Part shown: piece after piece, positions 19,178 through 19,744 of the stretch | Layout of the letters: each line of letters starts with the position of its first letter | How positions within the stretch are numbered: position 1 is the first letter of the stretch | Source of the DNA: Ignavibacteria bacterium | GTDB taxonomy: Bacteria > Bacteroidota > Ignavibacteria > Ignavibacteriales > Ignavibacteriaceae | Assembly: GCA_029863735.1 (NCBI GenBank) | Contig: JAOTUT010000006.1 | Span: 1-19,744, forward strand | DNA length: 19,744 nt | Direction: 5' to 3' | Program-made: the position numbers and the translations under genes | Notes under the pieces: generated by a model | Seen by the model: the letters and a program-made list of their open reading frames with translations, nothing else | What the model was told of the DNA's origin: nothing | Databases searched by the model: none

Positions 19178-19744
19178 TTATGGAATCACATAATTATTAA
19201 TGTCAAATGTTTCAGTATAAACTATTCCCTGAATTTCAACCATAATATACCAGGTATCCGCCGGAGTCGATCTCAAATTTTCAATTAATATCTCAATTAG
19301 TCCTGAATCATCTGTTTGGCTTTTGTTTTCCTCTCCATCAACCGGATCACTACCCGTAGGTCTTATTTGTGTACCATTGTTATAAGAAATAGATTGCTGA
19401 ACACCCATTTCTTCAGGTGTCCCGTATTGAGTTTGTGAAAGCCACCATTTAACACTTGCTCTTAGATTGTCCGGTTGGCCATCATCAAGCTTTGCTATTG
19501 TGATTGTTATGGTGACCGCGGAGCCATCCTCGTCATTAACCACGATGGATGGGTAAATTATGTCGTTAGTGTTTATTTGACTAACCGTTGTCGGTTTGTT
19601 TAATATTATTTCATTAGCTTCAAAATCCGCTTGAGAGCCACTATTAAGTTTTATTATCCCCTTATTATTCGCATCGTCATATTGGAACTGAAAATAATTA
19701 GAAGCATCTTCACCCAATCTTAAAAGTAATTGACTTAAGTAAGA
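19178..19744 (-). CDS. Tail-tip or fibre-like structural protein (5' end outside window)
   Basis: An open frame continues past the right edge, so the N-terminus is missing. The visible 188 residues start LSQLLLRLGEDASNYFQFQYDD and include a repeat-poor beta-rich region (IVVNDEDGSAVTITITIAKLDDG, ASVKWWLSQTQYGTPEE, a SISYNNGTQIRPTGSDPVDGEE linker, IEILIENLRSTPADTWYIMVEIQGIVYTETFDINNYVIP). The beta-sandwich-like C-terminal part and the 'LRLG.DASNY' opening are typical of phage tail/fibre or surface proteins. Exact role unknown. Confidence 0.5.
   Translation of the reverse strand, partial: SYLSQLLLRLGEDASNYFQFQYDDANNKGIIKLNSGSQADFEANEIILNKPTTVSQINTNDIIYPSIVVNDEDGSAVTITITIAKLDDGQPDNLRASVKWWLSQTQYGTPEEMGVQQSISYNNGTQIRPTGSDPVDGEENKSQTDDSGLIEILIENLRSTPADTWYIMVEIQGIVYTETFDINNYVIP

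Overview
This window is a dense, AT-rich piece of a tailed double-stranded DNA phage or prophage (Caudoviricetes) with HK97-type head genes. Every gene I can support lies on the minus strand, so transcription runs from high to low coordinates. Most junctions are short overlaps (TAATG, ATGA) or a few bases, as expected for long phage operons. I see no tRNA, rRNA, integrase or CRISPR array. Two genes run off the edges: a beta-propeller protein at the left and a tail or fibre protein at the right.

The layout follows transcription from the right. (1) 19744-18016: the end of a late region, with a truncated structural protein, a multi-pass membrane protein, a small protein with a signal peptide, and a coiled-coil protein with a C-terminal membrane anchor. 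It is closed by a clear intrinsic terminator at about 17944-17979. (2) 17930-14922: the early region. It starts with a control segment holding a perfect TGTGA-N6-TCACA site and other inverted repeats. Then come two small genes (one a likely HTH plus ribbon-helix-helix regulator), a PD-(D/E)XK exonuclease, a coiled-coil partner, a RecT annealase and a 42-residue membrane peptide. (3) 14900-11537: the replication block. It has a Bacteroidota-like promoter and a leader that can form two mutually exclusive structures, one a terminator. Next are a replication initiator with 11-bp iterons inside its coding sequence, a DnaB helicase, a nuclease-like protein, a conserved phage protein and a small membrane protein. 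(4) 11536-9027: HNH endonuclease, a small protein, a rhamnosyltransferase-like glycosyltransferase, a small basic protein and two SAM-methyltransferase-like proteins. (5) 9039-6524: packaging, with two different small-terminase-like proteins and TerL. (6) 6527-1: portal, prohead protease, major capsid protein, an inserted GT-B glycosyltransferase, head-tail connector, head closure, HK97 gp10-like protein and the beta-propeller protein.

The parts fit together as a replication and recombination machine (initiator, helicase, RecT with exonuclease) feeding a terminase that packages into HK97-type proheads. On top of this the phage carries at least four glycan-related genes, two of them glycosyltransferases placed inside the packaging and head operons. 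They could modify virion proteins or host surface sugars.

Host: uncertain. The TTG-N20-TAATTTTG promoter resembles Bacteroidota or related FCB-group bacteria. Many genes, however, have strong Shine-Dalgarno sites, which typical Bacteroidota lack. The signal-peptide protein suits a Gram-negative host. A host in the wider FCB group is my best guess, and it is only an inference.

The most striking signals are the iteron array hidden in the initiator gene, the attenuator-like leader in front of that gene, and the glycosyltransferase inserted between capsid and connector.
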